A stretch of DNA of 64,000 nt from Burkholderiales bacterium. Its GTDB lineage: Bacteria; Pseudomonadota; Gammaproteobacteria; Burkholderiales; UBA6910. The translations under genes and the position numbers were made by a program. Numbering within the stretch: position 1 is the stretch's first letter; each line of letters begins with the position of its first letter. The notes under the pieces are model-generated. The model was not told where the DNA came from, did no database searches, and was given only the letters and a program-made list of their open reading frames with translations. The stretch lies in NCBI GenBank assembly GCA_026005015.1, contig BPKG01000002.1:124001-188000 (forward strand). The letters are read 5' to 3'. Positions 48,017-56,242 of the stretch are shown here, in pieces.

Positions 48017-49522
48017 TTATCCGGATACTGCGGGAGCCGGCCTGTTCGTCCAGCGCCTCGGCGAGGCGCGGATGCCGGGCTCGATTTTGTCCACGGGGAT
48101 GGAAGAGAAGCCGAGGCGGAAATGATGACGAGGCGGATCCTCCGCCATGAAAAATATGTCCCCCGGCTCGATCAGCACGCCCCGGGCGGCCGCCGCTCTT
48201 GCCAGCTCGCGGGCGTCCAGCCAGTCCGGTCCCCTGACCCAGCAGGAAGCGCCGCCGGTGACGGGGACATGGGCCACTTGGGGCAAATAGCGGTCGATGG
48301 CCTCGGCCAGCACTTGGGCCCGCTCCCGATAGGCGTAGGACAGGCGCCGCAGCAGGGCGTCGTGGTGGCCGAGGGCGAGAAACAGCGCGAAGGAGCGCTG
48401 GATGAACGCGGAAGGGTGGCGCAGCATGAGCCGGCGCAGGGCCCGCACTTCCCGGATCAAGGCCTCGGGCCCAACGATGTACCCCAGACGCAAGCCCGGC
48501 GCGAAGGTCTTCGAGAGGCTGCCGATGTAGATCACCCGGTCGCTGCGGTCGAGGCTTTTGAGCGCCGGGGTCGGCTCCTTGGAAAAGCCGTACTCGCACT
48601 CGTAGTCGTCCTCGATCAGGACGAAATCGGCTTCTTCCGCCCGTTTGAGGAGAGCTTCCCGCCGCTCGAGGGGTAGGGTGACCGTGGTGGGGCATTGGTG
48701 GCTGGGCGTCACGTACACGTAGTCGCACCGGTCGAGAGCCTCGCTCATGGGGAGCCCCTGCTCGTCCACCGGCAAGCCGATCACCTGGAACGTGCGGCTC
48801 GCGAAAATATTGCGCGCGTCGGGATAGCCCGGGTCCTCTATGCCGACCACCGTCCGGTCGGTGACCAGCAGGTCGGCCAGGAGATAGAGCGCCTGCTGGG
48901 CGCCCACGGTGACCACGATCTCTTCCTCCGACGCCCACACCCCGCGCCGGGGCAGCACCCGGGTGCGGATCTGCTGGATGAGGGAAGGATCGTCCCGGGC
49001 GATGAGGTCCGGGGCCCAATCGCGGATCTCCATGACCGACAGCTCCTTCATGCAGCACTCCCGCCACTCGGCGGTGGGAAAGAGCGACGGATCGAACTGG
49101 CCATAGATGAACGGATAGGGAAACTTCTGCCAGTCCGCCGGTTTCACGATGTTGCGCTGCCGGGAGGGCTGGAAGCGGAATCGCTCCGTCCACTGGGGAG
49201 CCGGCCCGCCGCCCGCCGTGCCGCCGCGGGGGGACGCTTTGCGCCCCAGGATGTCGGGATTGACGAAGTGGCCGCTGCGCTCCCGGGAGATGAGGTAACC
49301 CTCGTCGATGAGCTGCTGGTAGGCGAGCACCACGGTGTTGCGCGCAACGCCGAGCTGCTCAGCCAGCTCGCGGCTGGAGGGCAGGGGCACCCCCACCGGG
49401 ATCTGGCCGTCGAGAATGGCGGAGACCAGCATTTGCCGGATCTGCCCCTGCAGGCTCATGCCGCCCTGGGCGGAGCGCTGGAACAGCCGGTCCCACATCA
49501 CCGTCCTGAGCCTGCCCGCCAT
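48017..49522 (-). CDS. tauR: MocR/GntR-family regulator TauR
   Basis: 501 residues: N-terminal GntR winged helix (SSRELAEQLGVARNTVVLAYQQLIDEGYL) and a C-terminal class-I aminotransferase-like domain (about 120-485) with the PLP Lys in GSLSKTFAPGLRLGY and IEDDYECEYGF. In characterised taurine clusters TauR senses taurine through PLP and activates uptake and catabolism genes. Its position between tauXY-xsc and the divergent aminotransferase-tauABC genes supports this. Candidate operators lie at 49654-49667 and 49727-49769. Confidence 0.87.
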   Translation of the reverse strand: MAGRLRTVMWDRLFQRSAQGGMSLQGQIRQMLVSAILDGQIPVGVPLPSSRELAEQLGVARNTVVLAYQQLIDEGYLISRERSGHFVNPDILGRKASPRGGTAGGGPAPQWTERFRFQPSRQRNIVKPADWQKFPYPFIYGQFDPSLFPTAEWRECCMKELSVMEIRDWAPDLIARDDPSLIQQIRTRVLPRRGVWASEEEIVVTVGAQQALYLLADLLVTDRTVVGIEDPGYPDARNIFASRTFQVIGLPVDEQGLPMSEALDRCDYVYVTPSHQCPTTVTLPLERREALLKRAEEADFVLIEDDYECEYGFSKEPTPALKSLDRSDRVIYIGSLSKTFAPGLRLGYIVGPEALIREVRALRRLMLRHPSAFIQRSFALFLALGHHDALLRRLSYAYRERAQVLAEAIDRYLPQVAHVPVTGGASCWVRGPDWLDARELARAAAARGVLIEPGDIFFMAEDPPRHHFRLGFSSIPVDKIEPGIRASPRRWTNRPAPAVSG

Positions 49523-49653
49523 TTCAGCGTCTCCGGCCGATACGCCTTATCACCTAATCACCTAATACCCTAATGTACGGCGAAACCAGGGGAATGAAAA
49601 CGTGCGCTAGCCTCCGGCACGGGCATCCCCTTGGCCCCATTGATTCCCGCCAA

Positions 49654-49667
49654 CTGGTTCTAACCAG
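49654..49667. promoter_or_regulatory. Inverted repeat upstream of tauR
   Basis: CTGGTT-CT-AACCAG is a perfect 6-bp dyad in the tauR/aminotransferase divergent region. Its CTGGTTCTAA half resembles the CTGGACTTAA-type sequence reported for TauR sites, which is a loose match only. Confidence 0.4.
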
Positions 49668-49726
49668 CCTTCCCACGGGCATGCAATATGGCGTCACGCT
49701 CCAGCCGGTTCCAGGCTGGGGCCCAA

Positions 49727-49769
49727 TGCCAGGGTAGCGCTGCATCCATGCGGTCAAGTGCCAGGATAG
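49727..49769. promoter_or_regulatory. Direct repeats, candidate TauR operator
   Basis: TGCCAGGGTAG at 49727 and TGCCAGGATAG at 49759 are direct repeats one base different, 32 bp apart (three helical turns). MocR regulators usually bind paired direct repeats at such spacing. They overlap the chosen start of the aminotransferase gene, which may therefore be set too early. Confidence 0.45.
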
Positions 49770-51103
49770 TCCGATCAGACAAGAAATCCGGGAACGAGCG
49801 GCCACTCCGACTAGAGCACCATTGGCTGCCCTTCACGCCGAACCGGGACTTCCGGGCCGAGCCGCGAATTATCGCCCGCGCCGAGGGCATGTACTACTGG
49901 GACGATCGCGGGCGGCGCATCCTGGACGGGTCTTCGGGCCTCTTCACCTCTCCAGCGGGCCACGGCCGGCCGGAGATCGCCGAGGCGGTCAAGCGCCAAT
50001 TGCTGGAACTCGACTATGTCCCGAGCTTCCTGCGGGGGCACCCCGGCGCCTTCGAGCTGGCCGAGCGCCTGGCGGCCCTCACCCCGTCCGGGCTCGACCG
50101 GATCTTCTTTGTCAATTCCGGCTCGGAGGCGGTGGATACCGCCATGAAGATCTGCCTTGCCTACCACCGCGCGCGCCGCGAGGCAAGCCGGACCTTGTTC
50201 GTGTCCCGGGAGCGGGCGTACCACGGGGTCAATCTCGGCGGCTTGGCCCTGTCGGGGATGGTACAGAACCGCCGCGGCTTCGGTGGCCCCGTCGTCGGCG
50301 TCGCCCACATGCGCCACACCTGGCTGCCGGAGAACCGGTTCACCCAGGGACAGCCCGGTTCCGGTGCCGAGCTGGCGGAAGACCTGCAGCGCCTCGTGGA
50401 CCTGCACGGCGCCGAGAACATCGCTGCCTGCTTCGTCGAGCCCATCGCCGGCTCCACGGGCGTGCTGGTCCCGCCCAAGGGCTACCTGGAGCGCCTGCGC
50501 CAGATCTGCGATGAAAGCGGGATTCTGCTGGTGTTCGACGAAGTGATCTGCGGTTTCGGCCGCACCGGCCGCGCGTTCGGCGCCCAGAGCTTCGGGGTCA
50601 CCCCGGACTTGATCACCATGGCCAAGGGGATCACCAACGGCGCCCAGCCCATGGGGGCCGTGGCGGTGAGAAGGGACATCTACGAGACCCTCTTGAGCGC
50701 GGCAGCGCCAGAGGCGATCGAACTCGCCCACGGGTATACCACTTCCGCCCATCCGGCGGCCTGCGCCGCCGCCTTGGCCGCGCTGGATGTCTACGAGAAG
50801 GAAGCGCTGTTCGAACGCGGCGCCGCCCTGTCGTCCTGCTTCCTCGAAGCGGTGTTCGCCCTGGGGGATCTGCCGGTGATCACCGACATCCGGGGCTACG
50901 GAATGATCGCCGGCATCGAGTTCGCGATGGACGCGGTGCCGGGGCGTCGCGGCTACGAGATCCAGAAGCGGCTGTTCGACGCCGGGCTGCACATCAAGAC
51001 GACCGGCGATGCCGCGATCCTAGCGCCGGCGCTCGTCGCGCAGCGGCACCATATCGAGGAGATGTGCCACATTCTGCGGGGCGTGCTCTCCGCCTGCGGG
51101 TAG
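49748..51103 (+). CDS. Class III omega-amino acid:pyruvate aminotransferase
   Basis: 451 residues from ATG 49748; the family core starts at LEHHWLPFTPNRDF. Pyridoxal site: FVNSGSEAVDTAMK, the Asp in LLVFDEVICGFGRTG and the Schiff-base Lys in TMAKGITNGAQPMGAV. Sequence style is beta-alanine/omega-amino acid:pyruvate transaminase. Placed just before tauABC, it probably uses taurine, giving sulfoacetaldehyde and alanine, and could bypass the broken tauY; that is inference. It is not a close match to Bilophila Tpa. Confidence 0.87.
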   Translation: MRSSARIVRSDKKSGNERPLRLEHHWLPFTPNRDFRAEPRIIARAEGMYYWDDRGRRILDGSSGLFTSPAGHGRPEIAEAVKRQLLELDYVPSFLRGHPGAFELAERLAALTPSGLDRIFFVNSGSEAVDTAMKICLAYHRARREASRTLFVSRERAYHGVNLGGLALSGMVQNRRGFGGPVVGVAHMRHTWLPENRFTQGQPGSGAELAEDLQRLVDLHGAENIAACFVEPIAGSTGVLVPPKGYLERLRQICDESGILLVFDEVICGFGRTGRAFGAQSFGVTPDLITMAKGITNGAQPMGAVAVRRDIYETLLSAAAPEAIELAHGYTTSAHPAACAAALAALDVYEKEALFERGAALSSCFLEAVFALGDLPVITDIRGYGMIAGIEFAMDAVPGRRGYEIQKRLFDAGLHIKTTGDAAILAPALVAQRHHIEEMCHILRGVLSACG

Positions 51104-51173
51104 AGACGATCGGCCCGCGGTTTTTGCAGCAGTACGTTAGCCAAAACGACTTTTCTTGCGAGGAGGACGTGGG

Positions 51174-52202
51174 ATGAAACGCATCAAGACCTGGGTATGC
51201 AACGCTCTGGGGGTGGGGCTGGCGCTTGGGCTGTTGGCCGGTTCCGGCGGCTCATGGGCCCAGCAGAGCGAAGTCACCGTCGCCTACCAGTTGATCGTCG
51301 GTCCGCTGCTGGTGGGTATCGCCGACGGCCGCTTCGAGAAGGCGACCGGCTACAGGATCCACTGGCGGCAGTTCGATTCGGGGGCCAAGGTGGCGACCGC
51401 CATGGCCTCGGGCGACGTGCAGGTGGGCGTGATCGGCTCGAGTCCTCTGGCGGCGGCGGTGAGCCGAGGCGTGGACCTGCAGCTCTTCTGGATCCTGGAC
51501 GACATCAACGAGGCGGAAGCCCTGGTGGTGCGCAACGGCTCCGGCATCAACGGTCCGCAGGATCTTAAAGGCAAGAAGATCGCCGTGCCGTTCGTTTCCA
51601 CCACCCATTTCCATACCATGTTCGCCCTCGAGGTCTGGGGCATCAAGCCCGCCGAAGTGCGGCTGCTCAACATGCAGCCCAACCAGATCGCCGCCGCCTG
51701 GGAGCGGGGCGACATCGACGCGGCCTACGTGTGGGACCCGGCGCTCTCCCGCATCAAGCAGAGCGGCAAGGTGTTGATCACTTCGGGTGAGCTTTCCAAG
51801 AAGGGCAAGGCGACCTTCGACGGCATCGCCGCCCACCGCAAGTGGGCGGAGGCGAACCAGGACTTCATGGTCAAGTTCACCAAGACGCTGGCCGACCTCT
51901 ACGCCGGCTACGCCAGGGAGGGCAAGCGCTGGACCGCGGACTCGCCGGAAGTGAAGGCCATGGTGAAGCTGGTAGGCGGCGAGCCCAAGAACGTGGCGGA
52001 GGCGGTAAAGCTCTACGGCTTCCCGACCGCGGAGGAGCAGGCGTCGGCCGCCTGGCTGGGCGGCGGCCAGAATGGCGGGGCCGTGCGGGCCCTCAAGGCC
52101 ACCGCCGAGTTCCTGAAGGCGCAGAAGAGCATCGACAGCCTGGCGCAGGATTATGGCAGATTCGTCACCTCGAAGTACGCCGAGGCGGCCATGAGGCCGT
52201 AA
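51174..52202 (+). CDS. tauA: Taurine ABC transporter, periplasmic binding protein
   Basis: 342 residues from ATG 51174 (site GAGGAGGACG). Signal peptide to about residue 25 (SWAQQ). The domain [44 protein letters not shown] and [16 protein letters not shown] are typical of TauA/SsuA-type aliphatic sulfonate binding proteins. With TauB and TauC it imports taurine into the cytoplasm. Confidence 0.9.
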   Translation: MKRIKTWVCNALGVGLALGLLAGSGGSWAQQSEVTVAYQLIVGPLLVGIADGRFEKATGYRIHWRQFDSGAKVATAMASGDVQVGVIGSSPLAAAVSRGVDLQLFWILDDINEAEALVVRNGSGINGPQDLKGKKIAVPFVSTTHFHTMFALEVWGIKPAEVRLLNMQPNQIAAAWERGDIDAAYVWDPALSRIKQSGKVLITSGELSKKGKATFDGIAAHRKWAEANQDFMVKFTKTLADLYAGYAREGKRWTADSPEVKAMVKLVGGEPKNVAEAVKLYGFPTAEEQASAAWLGGGQNGGAVRALKATAEFLKAQKSIDSLAQDYGRFVTSKYAEAAMRP

Positions 52203-52299
52203 CCATCCGCTCTCCTGGGGCCGCCGGGCTGGCTCGGCCCGGCGGCGCCGCAGAGGAAAGGATCCCGCCAAGGCGGGCAACATGGAGGAGGAAATCGAG

Positions 52300-53115
52300 A
52301 TGGAAAGCCTACATATCAAGGGCGTGAGCGTCGTCTATCCCGGGCGGCGCCGCGGAGAGGAGGTGCATGCCCTGGACAACATCAACCTCTCCATCGAGAG
52401 CGGCGACTTCGTCGTGGCGCTGGGCGCGTCGGGGTGCGGCAAGACGACGCTGCTCAACCTGATGGCGGGATTCATCTCGCCCTCGAGCGGCGAGTTGCTT
52501 TTGGGCGGACGCCGCATCACGGGACCCGGGTCCGACCGCGGCGTCGTGTTCCAGAAGCACGCCCTCCTGCCCTGGCTCAACGTCATCGAGAACACGGAGT
52601 TCGGCCTCAAGCTCCAGGGTGTGCCCAAGCGGGAGCGGCGGGAAGTCGCGGCGAAGAACCTGGCCCTGGTGGGGCTGCAGGACTTTCACCGCCATATGAT
52701 ATACCAGCTCTCGGGCGGCATGCAGCAGCGGGTAGGCATCGCCCGAGCTCTCACCTGCAATCCCTCCATGCTGCTCATGGACGAGCCGATGGCGGCGTTG
52801 GACGCCCTCACGCGGGAGACCATCCAGGAGCTGCTCCTCGACGTGTGGCAAAGAACGAAGAAGATGGTGTTCTTCATCACCCATAGCGTGGAGGAGGCCC
52901 TGTTCCTCGGCAGTCGCCTGGTCGTGATGTCGCCGCGGCCGGGCCGCATCACCCACACCTACGAGCTGGACTTCAACCGGAGGTTCCTGGAGTGCCGCAA
53001 CGCCCGGGCCATCAAGTCGAGCCCCGACTTCATCCAGGTGCGCGAGGAAGTGCTTTCCATCATCTACGGCGACGAAAGGGCGGGAGACAGCGCCCGGGAG
53101 GTGGTCCATGCCTAG
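52300..53115 (+). CDS. tauB: Taurine ABC transporter, ATP-binding protein
   Basis: 271 residues. Walker [10 protein letters not shown], signature [15 protein letters not shown], Walker [13 protein letters not shown] and the H-loop ITHSVEEA are intact. GGAGGAGG lies 9 bp before the ATG at 52300, preferred over the ATG at 52282. The C-terminal segment [19 protein letters not shown] is typical of nitrate/sulfonate importers. Its end overlaps tauC by 8 bp. Confidence 0.9.
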   Translation: MESLHIKGVSVVYPGRRRGEEVHALDNINLSIESGDFVVALGASGCGKTTLLNLMAGFISPSSGELLLGGRRITGPGSDRGVVFQKHALLPWLNVIENTEFGLKLQGVPKRERREVAAKNLALVGLQDFHRHMIYQLSGGMQQRVGIARALTCNPSMLLMDEPMAALDALTRETIQELLLDVWQRTKKMVFFITHSVEEALFLGSRLVVMSPRPGRITHTYELDFNRRFLECRNARAIKSSPDFIQVREEVLSIIYGDERAGDSAREVVHA

Positions 53116-54043
53116 GAGCGTTTTTTTATTCTCGACGCGGAGGACGGCGTCCAAGCAGCAGGGCGCCGTTAGCATCCCGAGGCCGATGAAGACCGAGGAG
53201 ACGAGACTGCACGCGTTGCTGACCCGCTGGTTCGGCGCCGGCGCAGTGAAGCCGGGCGACGCCTACGGGGCGCCCGGCCAGGGCAGCAGCACGGCGATCA
53301 ACGTCGCCACTGTTGTGACTCTGGTAACGTTGTGGGTCGTGGTCACCAACCTGGGATGGGTCAAGCCCCTGTTCCTACCTTCACCCCAGGCTGTGTTCCA
53401 GAAGTTCATCGTGGTGGCGACGGAAGGCTTCGCCAACTCGACCCTACTGGAGCACACGATCACCAGCCTGTCCCGGGTGTTCGGCGCGTTCCTGCTCGCC
53501 TGCGTGACCGCCATCCCCATCGGCGTGCTCATGGGGGTGAACCGGGTGGTGCGGGGGATCTTCGACCCGCCCATCGAGTTCTACCGGCCCCTGCCGCCCC
53601 TAGCGTATCTACCCCTGGTGGTGATCTGGTTCGGTATCGGCGAGTCTTCCAAGGTGTTCCTCATCTACCTGGCGATCTTCGCCCCCATGGCCATCGCCGC
53701 CCGGGCCGGGGTGCGCTCGGTGTCCATCGAGCAGATCCACGCCGCCTATTCGATGGGGGCGACCCGGCTCCAGGTCATCCGCTTCGTGATCCTCAAGGCC
53801 GCCTTGCCGGAGATCTTCACCGGCATGCGCATCGGCATCGGCGTGGGCTGGACCACTCTGGTGGCGGCCGAAATGGTAGCCTCGACCCGCGGCCTGGGAT
53901 TCATGGTGCTCAACGCTGCCGAGTTCCTGGCGAGCGACGTGGTCATCATGGGTATCATCGTGATCGGGTTCTTCGCCATCGCCTTCGACCTGTTGATGCG
54001 CTACCTTGAGCGGGTGCTGGCGCCGTGGAAAGGGAGGGTTTAG
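53108..54043 (+). CDS. tauC: Taurine ABC transporter, permease
   Basis: 311 residues, about six membrane spans. The permease coupling motif EAA-G is in [24 protein letters not shown]. An N-terminal extension of about 26 residues before [12 protein letters not shown] is unusual, and a start at 53186 is possible; GGGAGG before 53108 supports the longer form. It forms the membrane channel of the TauABC importer. Confidence 0.9.
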   Translation: MPRSVFLFSTRRTASKQQGAVSIPRPMKTEETRLHALLTRWFGAGAVKPGDAYGAPGQGSSTAINVATVVTLVTLWVVVTNLGWVKPLFLPSPQAVFQKFIVVATEGFANSTLLEHTITSLSRVFGAFLLACVTAIPIGVLMGVNRVVRGIFDPPIEFYRPLPPLAYLPLVVIWFGIGESSKVFLIYLAIFAPMAIAARAGVRSVSIEQIHAAYSMGATRLQVIRFVILKAALPEIFTGMRIGIGVGWTTLVAAEMVASTRGLGFMVLNAAEFLASDVVIMGIIVIGFFAIAFDLLMRYLERVLAPWKGRV

Positions 54044-54127
54044 GGGCAGCTCCCGTCTTTTGCCCTGGCGTTTCTCTTAAGTTTCGGCGCTCGGTCTAAA
54101 ATAGGGCTGGTCCGCTTTCTCCGGCAG

Positions 54128-55405
54128 ATGCGGGCCCATGCCATGAACCGAGCTTCCGATCGAGCGAAAGGAGAAACCCAGCCCCTGTGGCGGTACGTTC
54201 CCCTTGGCGACCATCATTTGCCGCCCGAAGCGGTCCAGGACACAGCCCGCCACTGGACAGTGCAGTTCTGGAGCCGATTGCGGGGCAAGGAGGAATCGAG
54301 CGGTTCTGTAGATGAGCTGGAGGCGTTGCCGCCAGAGGCGTCGGAGCGCATCGCGCCGTCGCCCGACTGGCGGGACGCCGCCCGGGCACTGGATGGAGCG
54401 CTGGCCGAGAGCAATGGCGTGATCTCGACCGCTCCGGCACGGCCGGCCGTAGTGGTCGGCCCGCCCTACAGCGGAACGACCCAGGTGCTCGTTCTGTGGG
54501 CGGAAGCGCGCGGATGGACGGTCAAAACTGGCCCGTCGCCCAAGGAGGTTCTCGCTGGCGGGGAGCGCTGGCTCGAGGGCCTGGCTTCTGGGCCCTTGGA
54601 GCCCTTCGTTCTGCCGCGCCTCGAACGCTGCTTTCTTCGCCACCATCATGGCTTGAGTCTGATGCGCGGCCTCGTCGACTGGCTGCTTGCGTCGGAACGG
54701 GCTTGTCTGATCGGCTGCGACAGTTGGGCCTGGGCGTACTTGAGCACTGCTCTCGGCATCGATCGGCTCGCGCCCGTGCTCACGCTGGAAGCGTTCGACG
54801 GCGAACGCCTTGCTCGATGGTTTGCTCAGCTCTCCCCCGGTTTCGACCAGGGTGGCTTGGAATTCCGCGAGCGCAAGAGCGGACGGCCGATCTTGCGCTC
54901 GGCGGTCTCGGACGGCGCCCTTGGATCGGAGAACGCGCCCGGCGCGCCAAGGCGGGAGCAAGGCGAGCTCAGCGACTTTCTGGAGCGGCTGGCAGCCCGC
55001 AGCCGCGGCATTCCGGGGGTAGCTCTCGCGATTTGGCGCCATGCCCTGCGGCTCGGCCCGGACAGGGAACAGGCGGGCCCGAATCGTTCGGCCGAAGCGT
55101 CCCTCGGCCGCAGGACGGTGTGGGTCGAACCCTGGGCGGAGCTCGAGCTTCCCGAAATCCCGGGATCGGTTTGCCGCAGCGACATCCTGGTTCTTCACGC
55201 CCTGCTCTTGCACAACGGGCTGGAGTCGGAGCGGCTCCGCGATCTTGTGCCGGTGTACGGACCTGACGTGTTCGAGGTGTTACGCCGGCTGGAGGCGGCC
55301 CGACTGGTCGCGTCGATAGATGGGCGGTGGCGGGTCACGGCGCTGGGGTATCCCGCAGTGCGCCGCTGCCTGGCGAGCGAGGGTTACCTGGTGGATAGCC
55401 TGTAG
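54128..55405 (+). CDS. Protein with degenerate P-loop and winged helix, MscS neighbour
   Basis: 425 residues, soluble. VVVGPPYSGTTQVLVLWAEARG resembles a Walker A region, but the invariant Lys is Thr (GPPYSGTT). Later segments include SERACLIGCDSWAWAYLSTALG, in the place of an ATPase core, and a C-terminal winged helix (ILVLHALLLHNGLESERLRD...). No named family is recognised. It ends 12 bp before the mscS gene, so the two are co-transcribed. A regulatory or scaffolding role for the channel is inference. Confidence 0.6.
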   Translation: MRAHAMNRASDRAKGETQPLWRYVPLGDHHLPPEAVQDTARHWTVQFWSRLRGKEESSGSVDELEALPPEASERIAPSPDWRDAARALDGALAESNGVISTAPARPAVVVGPPYSGTTQVLVLWAEARGWTVKTGPSPKEVLAGGERWLEGLASGPLEPFVLPRLERCFLRHHHGLSLMRGLVDWLLASERACLIGCDSWAWAYLSTALGIDRLAPVLTLEAFDGERLARWFAQLSPGFDQGGLEFRERKSGRPILRSAVSDGALGSENAPGAPRREQGELSDFLERLAARSRGIPGVALAIWRHALRLGPDREQAGPNRSAEASLGRRTVWVEPWAELELPEIPGSVCRSDILVLHALLLHNGLESERLRDLVPVYGPDVFEVLRRLEAARLVASIDGRWRVTALGYPAVRRCLASEGYLVDSL

Positions 55406-55417
55406 GAGGAGCGCGGC

Positions 55418-56242
55418 ATGGAAGGCAAGCTCGGTGCGATCCGGATCTTGCGCCCAGCGGCGGAGATCGACGTAGGGCAGATCCTGCTGGTGGTCGCGAT
55501 GGCGGTGCTCGCCGCCGGCTTCGTGACCCAGCTCCTTCCCCGGATCGCCGAGCGTACGCCGGGGCGGATACGGCTGCGTATCGTCGCCTGGGTTCCTCCG
55601 CTCAAGCTGCTGATCCTATTTCTCGCGGTCGCGCTCATCATACCCTTAGTGATCGAGCCGACTCTGGGCAACCTGGTGGCGGTACTAAGCGGCGCCGCGG
55701 TTGCCATTGGGTTCGCGTTGAAGGATTATGTGAGCAGCCTGGTCGCTGGGGTGGTAGCGAGCTTCGAGCGGCCTTACCGGCAGGGCAATTGGGTGAAGGT
55801 GGGGGATGCCTACGGGGAAGTGCGCGCCATCGGCTTGCGGGCGGTCAAGCTGGTGACCGCTGACGACACCGCGGTAACGGTGCCCCACGGCCTGCTCTGG
55901 ACGTCCTTGGTGCACCAGGCCAACGACGGTACCGGAGACTTGATGTGCGTCGCGAACTTCTACCTCCAGCCGGCCCACGACGGAACACAGGCGCGCCGCG
56001 CGCTGTACGATGTGGCGCTCACGAGCGCGTTCGTGAATCTTTCAAAGCCCATCGCTGTCATCGTTACCGAGGAGCCGTGGGGTACGCACTATCGCTTGAA
56101 GGCGTACCCGGTTAACCTGCGGGACCAGTTCGAGTTCCTGAGCGACTTGACCGTGCGCGGAAAGGCGGCGCTGACGGCCCTCGGCATCGCTTACGCGACG
56201 ATGCCCGTAGCGGTGAGCAAGGACGGTCCCCGGGTAGGCTAG
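55418..56242 (+). CDS. mscS: MscS family mechanosensitive ion channel
   Basis: 274 residues: two to three membrane spans, then the pore-lining helix NLVAVLSGAAVAIGFALKDYVSSLVAG with the Ala/Gly pattern of TM3, and the beta domain (RQGNWVKVGDAYGEVRAIGLRAVKL, VTVPHGLLWT). It should open under membrane tension to release solutes. It is preceded by the P-loop-like gene. Its TAG and the TAG of the convergent treY share the bases CTAG at 56239-56242. Confidence 0.9.
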   Translation: MEGKLGAIRILRPAAEIDVGQILLVVAMAVLAAGFVTQLLPRIAERTPGRIRLRIVAWVPPLKLLILFLAVALIIPLVIEPTLGNLVAVLSGAAVAIGFALKDYVSSLVAGVVASFERPYRQGNWVKVGDAYGEVRAIGLRAVKLVTADDTAVTVPHGLLWTSLVHQANDGTGDLMCVANFYLQPAHDGTQARRALYDVALTSAFVNLSKPIAVIVTEEPWGTHYRLKAYPVNLRDQFEFLSDLTVRGKAALTALGIAYATMPVAVSKDGPRVG

